A stretch of DNA of 64,000 nucleotides from Bacillus sp. FJAT-27225 (GTDB lineage: Bacteria > Bacillota > Bacilli > Bacillales > Cytobacillaceae), in assembly GCF_001685025.1 (NCBI RefSeq), contig NZ_MAYU01000012.1, positions 918,467-982,466 on the forward strand, written 5' to 3'. The notes under the pieces were generated by a model. That model had not been told where the DNA came from, did not search any database, and saw nothing but the letters and a program-made list of their open reading frames with translations. The translations under genes and the position numbers were made by a program. Of this stretch, positions 50,941-60,232 are shown in pieces (within the stretch, counting starts at the first letter, position 1; every line of letters begins with the position of its first letter).

Positions 50941-52671
50941 TTAATAATGAATTTTTACATACGTTTCTTTGACTACGGAATCAAACTGAGTTCTTACAGA
51001 ATGATATCCGGATGCATAGCGGCCTACTTGTGGCCTGAAGTCTCTATATACATCCACAGAAGAAACTAAAGCCTTTTTACTGGCAGGATTGGTCAAAGCC
51101 AGCGTTCTTACGGGATAAGGTATACTTACTTTAGCGAACCTATCGGTATAAACAGATACAAAATAAGCTGTCTTTAATGGATTGATTTCACCGCTATCCT
51201 CCATCTCTTTTAAGGCTGTTCCAATCATCGCATGTGGGGAATGGGCATCAAGCCAGGACATAGAACGGAATTGTGCATCGGGATATTTGGCTAAATAAGA
51301 TCTAATAACGTTTTTAATGTTTGACCTATAATATGCCCCATTAAAAGTGAACTGTGAAAAATGATGTTCTTTAACTCCCAAAGCTTCAGAGGCTAATCTG
51401 TAATCCTCTTTTCTTATCTCACCAAACTCTTTTAAGCTAATATATCCATGTAAATACTTCTCTGTTACTGGATTATGATAAACTCCGTGCCAAGAACACT
51501 TTACCCGTGTTCCTGCTAATGAAAAAACCCGGGACTCAAGGTCATAAACTCCATTTACAACTTCACGTGCAACTGAATCTGCTCCTTCGGAAAACAAGAT
51601 GAGTTGTACATTTCTTTGTTTATTCAGTTGATTTAATATATCGACGCCAAACGTCAATACCTCATCATCAGCATGGGGTACCAAATAAAATATCGGTCCC
51701 GTACTTTTTTTATTAAATTCAATATCAGAAACAGCCTGTTCGCTTATTGAACCCTCCCCACCCAGGACAACATATTTTTCTATTATATTCTCACTGAATA
51801 TCTTAATTGTTTCAGCGGGGGTTCCTTGGGGCTGGCTAAGTAAAATTGAAGCATTTTCCTTTGCCGCTGCTATCGAACCTGTCAGGGCATCCGCAAAAGA
51901 AACTCCTGTTGCAAGATAGACTGTTTCGGTCGGCATTTTTTCTTTATATATGTTTGCAGCAACCTCATAGCGGTTTTTGCCTCCCAACCTATAAGGGTTT
52001 GGCAATAGTGCCTCAACTTGTTTGCTTACACTTGCTTCTCCGCCAACGATAATGGACTGATTGATCCCTCTGCTTTTTATCAGACTGCTAACCGTTTCAG
52101 GAAGAGAAGTAGGCCTTGTAAGTAGAATAGGCACGCCATTCCTTGAAGCATAAGAGGAAATCGACAAAGCATCAGGAAAATTTAATCCGCTCGCAACTGA
52201 AATAGTGTTCCAATCACCAAGTTTTTGGGCCACATTCACTGAAACCTCATACCGATCTTTCCCGGCCAATCTTTCAATAGCAGGAATCCCCAAGGCTTGA
52301 ATAGAAGAAGCAACTGCTTCCGAAACACTGCCTGTTCCACCGACAATAATGACATTGGATGGATTTAAACGAGCAATTTCAGCACTGGTTGTTGGAGTCA
52401 GCTCGTTAGAATGAGTAAGTAAAATCGGAGCATCCAATTTATACGCCAACGGACCAGCAGTCAGCGCATCAGCAAAAGCCATATAATTTGCAACAACAAC
52501 CGTCTCTGCATGATCCCACTTTTTTGCTAGATTTGCCGCCACCTCAAAACGATCCTTTCCCCCTATCCGGTCTGGAAGGCTTTGTGCTTGAGCCTGGCCT
52601 TCTCCTGCAAAACACCATAAAAGGAGTACCACAAATATACTTTGCAAATAAAGTTTTCCCTTCACAATCAT
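50941..52671 (-). CDS. Secreted PIG-L-type deacetylase with three CWB2 repeats
   Basis: A 576-residue secreted protein. A signal peptide precedes three CWB2 repeats (RIGGKDRFEVAANLA, RLAGKDRYEVSVNVA, RLGGKNRYEVAANIY). The C-terminal half is a PIG-L/LmbE domain with the zinc motif VPHADDEVLTFG and a later WLDAHSPHAMIG that would give the third ligand. PIG-L enzymes remove acetyl groups from N-acetylglucosamine-containing molecules, so the substrate may be peptidoglycan or the wall polymer. The ATG at 52669-52671 was chosen; a GTG two codons later aligns with the TTG start of the next paralogue, and the 5' ends of the two genes (AGAGAATGATTG, then AAGGGAAAA or AAAGGAAAA) are nearly the same, a trace of duplication. 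Confidence 0.9.
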   Translation of the reverse strand: MIVKGKLYLQSIFVVLLLWCFAGEGQAQAQSLPDRIGGKDRFEVAANLAKKWDHAETVVVANYMAFADALTAGPLAYKLDAPILLTHSNELTPTTSAEIARLNPSNVIIVGGTGSVSEAVASSIQALGIPAIERLAGKDRYEVSVNVAQKLGDWNTISVASGLNFPDALSISSYASRNGVPILLTRPTSLPETVSSLIKSRGINQSIIVGGEASVSKQVEALLPNPYRLGGKNRYEVAANIYKEKMPTETVYLATGVSFADALTGSIAAAKENASILLSQPQGTPAETIKIFSENIIEKYVVLGGEGSISEQAVSDIEFNKKSTGPIFYLVPHADDEVLTFGVDILNQLNKQRNVQLILFSEGADSVAREVVNGVYDLESRVFSLAGTRVKCSWHGVYHNPVTEKYLHGYISLKEFGEIRKEDYRLASEALGVKEHHFSQFTFNGAYYRSNIKNVIRSYLAKYPDAQFRSMSWLDAHSPHAMIGTALKEMEDSGEINPLKTAYFVSVYTDRFAKVSIPYPVRTLALTNPASKKALVSSVDVYRDFRPQVGRYASGYHSVRTQFDSVVKETYVKIHY

Positions 52672-52783
52672 TCTCTCCCTATTATTAACCATTGATAGAT
52701 GTTCCAGGAGTTGCATTTTCCCCAAAAGCTAGACTTCCTGATATTATATCGGAGCCCTTTTTCTATTTATTGATTCCTTGAAA

Positions 52784-55000
52784 CTATGAAGCTAGTAACT
52801 TATTCAATGCATTTTTGGTCATGATTTCAATGTTTTTATTGTAAGAAGCCCTATCGGTATGGCCATACGGGTCAAGGAACCAGTTCCAATAAAATGTTCC
52901 AACTGAAAATACTTTTCTTCCATCAGGGTTGTTGAACCAAATAACATCCGCAGACTTTTTTTGACCGTACAAGGTCACAGGCGATCTTGAAATAATTTCA
53001 ACATTCGACGTTAAGGTCGTAGCGTCCACTTCCCCTCCTACTACCCCAGGAATTTGGTCGCCCAGTTTTAAGCCGGTTCCTGTATAAATCCAATGGCTAG
53101 GATTGGTGACAACCATCGGCATTGTTTTTTCCGGAATCCCCCGGTACATTGAGCCAAACAGATCCTGTTCAGGTCTGTTTACCGGAGGAGACCTGAATGT
53201 GGTAGTGACCTGAGCGGGATCAATTTTGTTATATGGATCCTGGGAAGCCAAAGCTTTGTACCCGACCATCGTCCTGCCACCGTCTTCGTATCTCACCTGC
53301 CAATAGCCGATATTGGCATTGAACAACGCCAAATTTACATCTGGAGAGTTTTCTATATTATCGCGCATATGTTTGGACCAGTATTCATCATGTCCAGGAA
53401 TTAGAATTGTTTTTACGTTCGAATTGGCGAGAATTCCGTTATGAATATCATGGTCGGTTACATACGTAACGTTATAGCCGTTTTTTTCCAGCCATCTGAT
53501 CAGGTTATATTCATAAGCAAAAAATTCGCCGGCACCGTTACCGCTTTTGTATGGTCTGTTAAACGATAGCTTAATTGCCGGTGTTTTGTTGCTGCTATTG
53601 TATCCATATAGGCTTTTGCCACCCCAGTTATTATAGGCCTGGTACGTATTGTGAGACATAACAGCCATAAAATCTGCATTGGGGGAGCTATCCCTGACTA
53701 CAAAGGGGATATAGCTTGCCTGTTTATCGGTATTGACCAGCTTGGCCAAATAAGCTCCCGATTTCCAATCACCAGGAATTTTATGGGTAAACGAAACATT
53801 CCATTTAGCATTAAGTGTTATAGAATCCGGAGAATTTACCTGCGCCTTTGCTGCAAGGCCAGTTTTAGTCCCTGTCAAAAGTCCGCCCCGTCCGTTGTAA
53901 TAGCCCATTCGGTAGAATTCAACGTGGTAAGCTTTGCTGCTCTTCACATAAAAAGATAAAGATTGGCCGGGGGCAACAGAAGTAGCAGAAGTATACCCTT
54001 CCAGGCTATTGCCTCCCGGGCTGGTAATCTCCCATTTTCCCGGCAGATAGACAATATTATTGTTAACCGACGCTGTTCCCCCAATAATAAGAACATTTGT
54101 CATCATTTTATCGATGAGGACATTTTGGGTCGTGTCCGGCAATGAAGAAGGCCTCGTCAAAAGAATCGGCACATTTTCTTTTGCCGCCAGAACAGAACTG
54201 GTCAGGGCATCAGCGAATGTCAGGCCATTTGCTATATAAGCTTTTGATGGTTTTGCAAAGTATTTTCGGAAAATATTGCTTGCTACCTCATAACGGTCTT
54301 TTCCGCCAATCCGTTCAGGGCCAGGCAATTTACTATAAACCTCTTTGCTGACACTACCTTCCCCCCCGGAGACAATTGTTTTCTGGAATTGTCCTGCCTG
54401 GAGGGCGTTTTGAGTTTCGGCAGGCAATGCATCTTTTCCTGTCAGGAGAATCGGGATGCCGCTTCGGGCGGCATAAGGGGCAATTGCCAAAGCATCCGGA
54501 AAATTAAGGCCATTGGCGACAACCGCCGTCCCAGTTGGATTCATCAGCAATGATATGTTTTTTGCCACTTCGTATCTGTTTTTGCCGTCAATCCTTGAAA
54601 CCCTTTCAATACCTAGTTGTTTTATTTCTGTTATCAGCGAGGGGTTTAGACTTCCGCTGCCACCTGCCAAAATAACTTCCTTTGGCTTAAGCCTCATCAG
54701 TTCATTTTTCGTTGCCAAGGTTAATGAAGAAGGATGAGTTAATAAAATAGGAGAATTTTTTTGATAAGCATATGGTGTTGCTGCAAGGGCGTCTGCAAAG
54801 GCCAAATAATTTGTAAGAATAACAGTTTCGGCCGTCGTCCCAGCCGGCCATCCTTTTTGGGAGATATTAACAGCAACTTCAAAACGGTCCTTTCCCCCAA
54901 TCCTTTCCGGAGTGCTTTCCGCTTGTACAGTTACATTACTTGCTAAAAACAAAAAAATTCCCGCCATGATGCCTCTTATTACTAATTTTCCTTTCAACAA
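52784..55000 (-). CDS. Secreted protein with three CWB2 repeats and a dimethylformamidase-beta-like domain
   Basis: A 738-residue secreted protein. A signal peptide is followed by three CWB2 repeats (RIGGKDRFEVAVNIS, RIDGKNRYEVAKNIS, RIGGKDRYEVASNIF). A short beta-rich linker (about 325-430) follows, then a domain of some 300 residues with NTYQAYNNWGGKSLYGYNSS, VTYVTDHDIHN and ILIPGHDEYWSKHMRDNIE, which resembles the C-terminal domain of N,N-dimethylformamidase large subunits. Copies of this domain in secreted proteins have no known substrate; an amide in a wall glycopolymer is one guess. It starts at a TTG preceded by GGGGAGAG. Confidence 0.87.
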   Translation of the reverse strand: MLKGKLVIRGIMAGIFLFLASNVTVQAESTPERIGGKDRFEVAVNISQKGWPAGTTAETVILTNYLAFADALAATPYAYQKNSPILLTHPSSLTLATKNELMRLKPKEVILAGGSGSLNPSLITEIKQLGIERVSRIDGKNRYEVAKNISLLMNPTGTAVVANGLNFPDALAIAPYAARSGIPILLTGKDALPAETQNALQAGQFQKTIVSGGEGSVSKEVYSKLPGPERIGGKDRYEVASNIFRKYFAKPSKAYIANGLTFADALTSSVLAAKENVPILLTRPSSLPDTTQNVLIDKMMTNVLIIGGTASVNNNIVYLPGKWEITSPGGNSLEGYTSATSVAPGQSLSFYVKSSKAYHVEFYRMGYYNGRGGLLTGTKTGLAAKAQVNSPDSITLNAKWNVSFTHKIPGDWKSGAYLAKLVNTDKQASYIPFVVRDSSPNADFMAVMSHNTYQAYNNWGGKSLYGYNSSNKTPAIKLSFNRPYKSGNGAGEFFAYEYNLIRWLEKNGYNVTYVTDHDIHNGILANSNVKTILIPGHDEYWSKHMRDNIENSPDVNLALFNANIGYWQVRYEDGGRTMVGYKALASQDPYNKIDPAQVTTTFRSPPVNRPEQDLFGSMYRGIPEKTMPMVVTNPSHWIYTGTGLKLGDQIPGVVGGEVDATTLTSNVEIISRSPVTLYGQKKSADVIWFNNPDGRKVFSVGTFYWNWFLDPYGHTDRASYNKNIEIMTKNALNKLLAS

Positions 55001-55115
55001 TCATTCTCTCCCCATTTTGGTTTTTTTGGTATTTTTTCTCTGACCTTATCTTAGCATGATTTTGGAAAAATAATGGATTTTTTTCCAAAAATAAATTTTG
55101 CTAATTTCTGTAAAA

Positions 55116-55158
55116 CAAAAAGGCTGTTTCCAATGAGATGATTGGAAACAGCCTTTTC
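55116..55158 (-). terminator. Terminator of the second amidase gene
   Basis: The perfect stem AAAAGGCTGTTTCCAAT / ATTGGAAACAGCCTTTT with a six-base loop is followed by TTGTTTT on the minus strand. Confidence 0.93.
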
Positions 55159-55159
55159 A

Positions 55160-56851
55160 TTATTGGTTAAATGTTGAACTAATACTCTTAGCAAGGGACG
55201 CCGCTCTTGCGCTTTGAATAGTTGCATTTTGAAGTAATTTGGCTTCATCAGGATTCGAAATAAAGCCTAACTCTATAAGAACCGAGGGCATTGTTGTCCA
55301 TCTTGTCACGTATAGGTTATGATCTTTCAAGCCTGTGGAAGAGTATATGGTTGTAAAATTAATGCCTGGGTAAGCCAAGGATTTTACAAAACCTTCTCCA
55401 AATTGTCTGCTTAGGACAACCTGTGGTACCGGTGTAGGATCATAAGCAATATTAGGTCCATTATAGCTTAGTTCTCTTTGTCTGCTGCCATCTTGGACAA
55501 TAAATACTTTCCTGTCCGTGTCCTCCCTTATAAACGGATATTTAATTCCACTTGATAGAACATAGACATCCGTTGTATCAATTGCAGGCCTGTAAGAGCT
55601 GTAATGGACACTATATCCTTTAGGCGAGGAAGAAACATTTGAATCATGATGGATGCTTACGAATAAGTCCCCTCCAACTTTATTGGCATATAAAGCCCTG
55701 TCTTGCAAAGAAATATAAACGTCATTTCCAGGTGCCCTTGTAAAAATCACTTCCGCTCCCAGTTGTTTTAGTTCATTTGCCAGCTTCTCAGTAAACTGGA
55801 TATTTAAATTTTTTTCAAGCAGCCCATTTTGGGCAGCTCCAGGATCATAACCGCCGTGGCCTGCGTCCAAAATAATTCTTTTGCCAGCCAATGGTGCCTT
55901 GCTAATTAATTGCAGAAAGGTTGCCTGCGGAATCGAGCCGGTTCCACCTAGTACAACGATTTCTTTCACATTGCTGCCAGTTGCCACTTCTTTTACTGAT
56001 GGATAAACATTTGTTGGATGCATCAACAGCATTGGAGCATTGTTTTTTGAAGCCAGCACCGATCCTGTCAGCGCATCCGCAAATGTCAGGCCTGTAGCCA
56101 GAAAGATCTTCTCGGAATTCGGAGACAACTGTTTTGCAATGTTAGCTGAAACCTCATAGCGGTCTTTGCCGCCAATTCTAGTTGGATTAGGCAATTGAGC
56201 AGCAACACTTGGTGTTACACTTGCTTCCCCACCTGATATAATACTATTTTTTACGTTTAGTATTTTAAGAGCCTCCTGCATTGGAGCAGGGAAAGAATTG
56301 TTTCCTGCAAGCAGGATAGGAAATCCATTTTTTGCGGCATAAGGGGCGATGGATAACGCATCCGAAAAAACCAGGCCGTTGGCAACAACTGCTGTATCGG
56401 AAGGCCCCATTCGATTTGCGATATTAAGGGCAACTTCGTATCTGTCTTTTCCATCTACTCTCTCTACCGCCTGAATTCCAATGGAAGTAAGTTGTGTCAC
56501 TATATTTTGTGATACGCTGCCCGTCCCTCCGATAATTACGACTTTTTCGGGACTAAGTCTTTTGAGTTCATTTATAATCGAAGTTTCGAGTGCATTAGCT
56601 CGGGTCAGAAGAATCGGTCCGTCTTCTTTGAATGCAAGAGGGCTGCCGGAAAGAGCATCAGCAAACGCCTCATAATTAACTAAAAATGCTGTTTTGGCTC
56701 CCGAAGGCCAGCCTTCCTGGGAAACTTTCACTGCTACTTCAAATCGGTCCTTCCCGTCTAAGCGTTTGGATACAGTTTCTGCAAAAGCAGAAGATTGGAA
56801 CAAGAATACGAAGGCTATAGAAACCAAGAAGACTCTCAAAAGGTTTTTCAT
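55160..56851 (-). CDS. N-acetylmuramoyl-L-alanine amidase with three CWB2 repeats (second copy)
   Basis: A 563-residue secreted protein. The signal peptide ends near residue 24. Three CWB2 repeats (RLDGKDRFEVAVKVS, RVDGKDRYEVALNIA, RIGGKDRYEVSANIA) are followed by an Amidase_3 domain (about 330-563). DAGHGGYDPG, EKNL, SIHHDS and the catalytic Glu in VLIELGFISN are present. It differs from the LytC-type gene by an insert of about 55 residues between the second and last metal motifs. It is the first gene of the CWB2 array. Its nearest upstream gene is a small membrane protein on the same strand. Confidence 0.93.
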   Translation of the reverse strand: MKNLLRVFLVSIAFVFLFQSSAFAETVSKRLDGKDRFEVAVKVSQEGWPSGAKTAFLVNYEAFADALSGSPLAFKEDGPILLTRANALETSIINELKRLSPEKVVIIGGTGSVSQNIVTQLTSIGIQAVERVDGKDRYEVALNIANRMGPSDTAVVANGLVFSDALSIAPYAAKNGFPILLAGNNSFPAPMQEALKILNVKNSIISGGEASVTPSVAAQLPNPTRIGGKDRYEVSANIAKQLSPNSEKIFLATGLTFADALTGSVLASKNNAPMLLMHPTNVYPSVKEVATGSNVKEIVVLGGTGSIPQATFLQLISKAPLAGKRIILDAGHGGYDPGAAQNGLLEKNLNIQFTEKLANELKQLGAEVIFTRAPGNDVYISLQDRALYANKVGGDLFVSIHHDSNVSSSPKGYSVHYSSYRPAIDTTDVYVLSSGIKYPFIREDTDRKVFIVQDGSRQRELSYNGPNIAYDPTPVPQVVLSRQFGEGFVKSLAYPGINFTTIYSSTGLKDHNLYVTRWTTMPSVLIELGFISNPDEAKLLQNATIQSARAASLAKSISSTFNQ

Positions 56852-56878
56852 GCTGTTCTCCTCTATGTATTTTTTAAA

Positions 56879-57271
56879 CTATCTTTTACGTATAAACTTT
56901 TTTGTAGACAGCCAGAGACCTTTTAGCAATAAAAAGATGCCAAAAAACAACAAAAATCCCCATAGACTTATGACGGCATCATTAAAATCCATTTCCCCCC
57001 TTCCAGTTATTTTTTGCTGTATCTCTATGGAAAAGACTATTACCAGCATTACGGTAAAAGTATAAATAAATGATATAGCTGTAATGCTGTATTTAGCCAG
57101 TGTCTTAAAGACTAGATGGACTATAAGAAAACTAAAGATGCCTAGTATACCAAAAACATATAAATGCAGATCCTTATCGGTCAATTCCCAGCCAGCACCT
57201 AAGGCATAAGAATTAATAATATCATGGATTCCGTTTACAATTTCCGCCACAAACAAAATAAATTCTTTCAT
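56879..57271 (-). CDS. Small membrane protein, VanZ-like
   Basis: A 130-residue protein with three to four hydrophobic segments. The pattern DKDLHLYVFGILGIFS, then EIQQKITGRGEMDFNDAVIS, resembles the D-x-x-x-H and E-x-x-Q-...-GR-...-D motifs of VanZ-family proteins. No enzymatic role is established for that family. It lies just upstream of the second amidase gene (28-base gap) and divergent from the second LCP gene. Confidence 0.65.
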   Translation of the reverse strand: MKEFILFVAEIVNGIHDIINSYALGAGWELTDKDLHLYVFGILGIFSFLIVHLVFKTLAKYSITAISFIYTFTVMLVIVFSIEIQQKITGRGEMDFNDAVISLWGFLLFFGIFLLLKGLWLSTKKFIRKR

Positions 57272-57440
57272 ACGTTTTTCCTGCTCCTACTAAATTACTT
57301 AATAAAGGAATTATAAAGGAAATTTGACGATTTTTGGTGATTTTTTTAAAATTTCCTTTTTATTGGGTTTAAAATCTATTTTATTTCATTATAGAATTTG
57401 ATATCCTATAAATGCTGTTCAAACTATTAGGAGGCTTAGT

Positions 57441-58388
57441 ATGAGTTCCAGACTTGACAAAAAAGCACACAAGAAGAAAAGAAGATGGTTAAGAGTTTTA
57501 TTGATTACGTTCGCCCTGCTTTTCATTGGTGTAGGGGTTTACGTTTTATCCGTATATAGCTCTCTAACAAATGCCGTTGAGAGAATGCACGATCCTATTG
57601 ACAGGGAAGTTTCCGAAAAGAGGACCGAAGAAGTATCCTTAAAAAAAGCTACTCCTTTTTCTGTATTATTACTGGGGGTGGATGAACGCCAAGGAGACAG
57701 AGGCCGGTCAGACACCATAATTGTCTTAACTGTTAATCCTGATCAGGAATCCGTTAAAATGCTAAGTATCCCCAGAGACACAAGGACCGAAATTATCGGA
57801 CGAGGAACCACTGATAAAATTAATCATGCCTATGCTTTTGGCGGAGTAGAAATGTCAATGGCTACCGTTGAAAACTTCCTTGATATTCCGATTGACTATG
57901 TAGTCCAAATTAATATGGAAGGATTTCAGGACATAGTTGATTCTGTTGGAGGAGTGACCGTAGTTAATGATTTGGATTTCACCCATGAAGGGACACATTT
58001 TCCTAAAGGTGAAATAACGTTGAACGGTGAAGATGCCCTGAACTATTCCAGAATGCGTTATGAGGATCCACGCGGTGACTATGGCAGACAGCTGCGCCAG
58101 AGACAAATCATACAAGCGGTTATTCAAGAGGGTGCGAGCTTAAGCACACTGACTAATTACGGGGATATTTTTAAAGCCTTAGGAGACAATGTAAAGACGA
58201 ATTTGACCTTTAGTGAAATGATAACTATTCAGAGTAACTATAAAACTGCTAGTAAATCAATCGAACAGATTCAAGTACAGGCAACCGGAAAAATGATAGA
58301 TGGGGTTTCCTATCAAATAATAAACAACGAAGAAAAGTCACGATTGCAGGACCAATTAAAAGAACACCTTAGCCTAAGTAATAATTAA
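57441..58388 (+). CDS. LytR-CpsA-Psr (LCP) family cell-wall glycopolymer ligase (second copy)
   Basis: A 315-residue protein with a basic N-terminus, one membrane segment (about residues 17-39) and an LCP domain with FSVLLLGVDERQGDRGRSDT, MLSIPRDTRTEIIGRG, DKINHAYAFGG and SRMRYEDPRGDYGRQLRQRQ. It is a clear paralogue of the gene at 33850-34884. It would transfer a lipid-linked polymer to peptidoglycan. AGGAGG precedes the ATG. It is placed between the CWB2 array and the lic genes, so it may attach the choline-bearing polymer. Confidence 0.93.
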   Translation: MSSRLDKKAHKKKRRWLRVLLITFALLFIGVGVYVLSVYSSLTNAVERMHDPIDREVSEKRTEEVSLKKATPFSVLLLGVDERQGDRGRSDTIIVLTVNPDQESVKMLSIPRDTRTEIIGRGTTDKINHAYAFGGVEMSMATVENFLDIPIDYVVQINMEGFQDIVDSVGGVTVVNDLDFTHEGTHFPKGEITLNGEDALNYSRMRYEDPRGDYGRQLRQRQIIQAVIQEGASLSTLTNYGDIFKALGDNVKTNLTFSEMITIQSNYKTASKSIEQIQVQATGKMIDGVSYQIINNEEKSRLQDQLKEHLSLSNN

Positions 58389-58400
58389 GAGTATTTACCT

Positions 58401-58445
58401 AAAAAGATGAATTCCTAAGCCTTTGGGAATCATCTTTTTTATTTT
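58401..58445 (+). terminator. Terminator of the second LCP gene
   Basis: The stem AAAAGATGAATTCC / GGGAATCATCTTTT with small mismatches is followed by TTTATTTTTA. Confidence 0.85.
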
Positions 58446-58505
58446 TATTCTTTGAAACTTGTTTTTCAAACCAAGAAAAAGATCAGGTCTTTAGGAAAAC
58501 CGAAA

Positions 58506-58540
58506 TAAAAAAAGACAAACCATACAAAATGGAATGTCTC
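58506..58540 (-). terminator. Terminator of the lic operon
   Basis: AGACATTCCAT / ATGGTTTGTCT (two mismatches) is followed by a run of seven T on the minus strand, about 30 bases past the last stop codon. Confidence 0.75.
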
Positions 58541-58571
58541 ATTCTTACTCCCTCTTACAATGTTAAGCTGA

Positions 58572-59258
58572 TTATAATGCAAAATATTTATTTACATCCT
58601 CTAATTCTTCGAGTGAATCAATTTCAAAGCAGTCAGTTGCTTTTATTTTTTTTATAAACACATTTAATTTACTAATATTGTTTTTAACAATATCATCCCA
58701 ATACAAACTGGAATAATTGCCTTGTTTCATTGCTTCCTTAATCTTTCCTTTAATAAAAATACCGTCTTCAATGCTCCAAAATGACACTCCGCATAAGATA
58801 TATTCATTCCTGCTAGTTCCTATCTCAATGTCATACACCTTATTATTTGCATCAAATCTTAAAATCCATTCATTATTGAATTCTTCCCTTTTAGCACTGA
58901 AGTAGAGTGAATCTTTGGGGTTCTCTAATAAAAAATTCTCATTAAGATAAACATCTGCTTCCAATACGTAAGAGCCTGGTAAATACTCACTCACTAAATT
59001 CATAGTATATAAATTATTATATTTATCATAGGCATCATTATTAATAAGAGTTACATTATACATACTTTTAAGATACTCAAATTTTTCTTTTAAATAACCT
59101 GTAACAACAATGATTTCATTGATACCTTTTTCCTTTAAGAACTCGATTTGTCTTTCTAGCATCGGTATTCCATTTACCTCCACCAATGATTTTGGTGTAG
59201 TTAGAGTAAGCGGCCTCATTCTGGTACCCATGCCTGCTGCTAAAATTATGGCACGCAT
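58572..59258 (-). CDS. licC: CTP:phosphocholine cytidylyltransferase (LicC)
   Basis: A 228-residue nucleotidyltransferase. The N-terminal loop IILAAGMGTRMRPLTLTTPK holds the NTP-binding and metal-site residues. GYLKEKFEYLK, NNDAYDKYNNLYTMNL, ILCGVSFW, LYWDDIVKNNI and EIDSLEELED closely parallel the pneumococcal LicC sequence as recalled. LicC makes CDP-choline for transfer of phosphocholine to surface polymers. Its ATG overlaps the transporter stop by one base (TAATG). Confidence 0.88.
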   Translation of the reverse strand: MRAIILAAGMGTRMRPLTLTTPKSLVEVNGIPMLERQIEFLKEKGINEIIVVTGYLKEKFEYLKSMYNVTLINNDAYDKYNNLYTMNLVSEYLPGSYVLEADVYLNENFLLENPKDSLYFSAKREEFNNEWILRFDANNKVYDIEIGTSRNEYILCGVSFWSIEDGIFIKGKIKEAMKQGNYSSLYWDDIVKNNISKLNVFIKKIKATDCFEIDSLEELEDVNKYFAL

Positions 59259-60232
59259 TATGCTGTTCTTCCCATCCTCAATATATTTTTAATTACAAGT
59301 TCCTCCGGCTTTGCTACTGTAATAATTGAACCAAGCAAGATCATGACACTAAAGAAGACCAGCTTGAAAGTAATTGGAGTTCCAGTTATAACAAAGCTTA
59401 AGATTATAGCCCATGCTGCATAGGAAATGTTCAAAGCCATTGCCCGAGTCGGTCCGATTGTATAAATTGCCTTGTAGTAGAATAAGTAAGATATTGTTCC
59501 TGAAAGAGCAATAACAGCAATATACAAAAATTCGATATTCATTATTACCTTAGGAACCAATGAGTACCCTCCAAATAACGGGAGAATTAGAAACCCATAT
59601 ATTACCGCAGAAACGAGTTGCCTAATCTGGAGAGCCTGATCCGGTGCAATCTCTTCATCCTTCATTCCATATGCAAGTATCACACATTCCATTCCCCAGC
59701 CAAAAATACAAAACAAAATAAATATAAATCCTAACATTGCATTTGTCGACTCTATTCCTCCACTGGAATACCCAAGAAGAAAAATAAATAATATACTAAT
59801 AAATAACCCAACCCAGTTTTTAAATGTGAGCTTGTCCTTTAAAATTAGAAACGCAAAGAAAGCACCAATAGCAGGATAAATTGCCGACATTGAGGCAGCC
59901 ATCGAGGCACCAATATATTTTACTGCCAAAACGTAAAACGTCATTCCAATTGGACCTCCAAGCAAGGCACCTATAACAACAAATAGCCCACTCCTTGTCC
60001 TTAGCCTTTTAAAGGTTTCTCCAAGCCTGCCTCTTGCTGTTAAATATATCATCATCCATATACTTGAAAAGGTATCGTGAAAGAAGGTACTTACTAAAGG
60101 AGCTAAAAAGATTACTGATTCCGTTGACATAAAGAGAGTAGTAGACAAAATAATTCCAATTAACACTGTATCCAACGCCCACGTAAATCCAGAAATCATT
60201 CCAAACGCTACACCCTTATTTTGAATACTCAT
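59258..60232 (-). CDS. licB: EamA/DMT-family transporter, probable choline importer (LicB-like)
   Basis: A 324-residue protein with ten hydrophobic segments in two EamA repeats. LicB in pneumococcus is a transporter of this family. The assignment rests on position: it lies between the LicA-type kinase (17-base overlap) and LicC. Codon spacing and the AGGGGG site before the ATG show tight co-expression. The same fold also transports other metabolites, so choline is inferred. Confidence 0.8.
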   Translation of the reverse strand: MSIQNKGVAFGMISGFTWALDTVLIGIILSTTLFMSTESVIFLAPLVSTFFHDTFSSIWMMIYLTARGRLGETFKRLRTRSGLFVVIGALLGGPIGMTFYVLAVKYIGASMAASMSAIYPAIGAFFAFLILKDKLTFKNWVGLFISILFIFLLGYSSGGIESTNAMLGFIFILFCIFGWGMECVILAYGMKDEEIAPDQALQIRQLVSAVIYGFLILPLFGGYSLVPKVIMNIEFLYIAVIALSGTISYLFYYKAIYTIGPTRAMALNISYAAWAIILSFVITGTPITFKLVFFSVMILLGSIITVAKPEELVIKNILRMGRTA

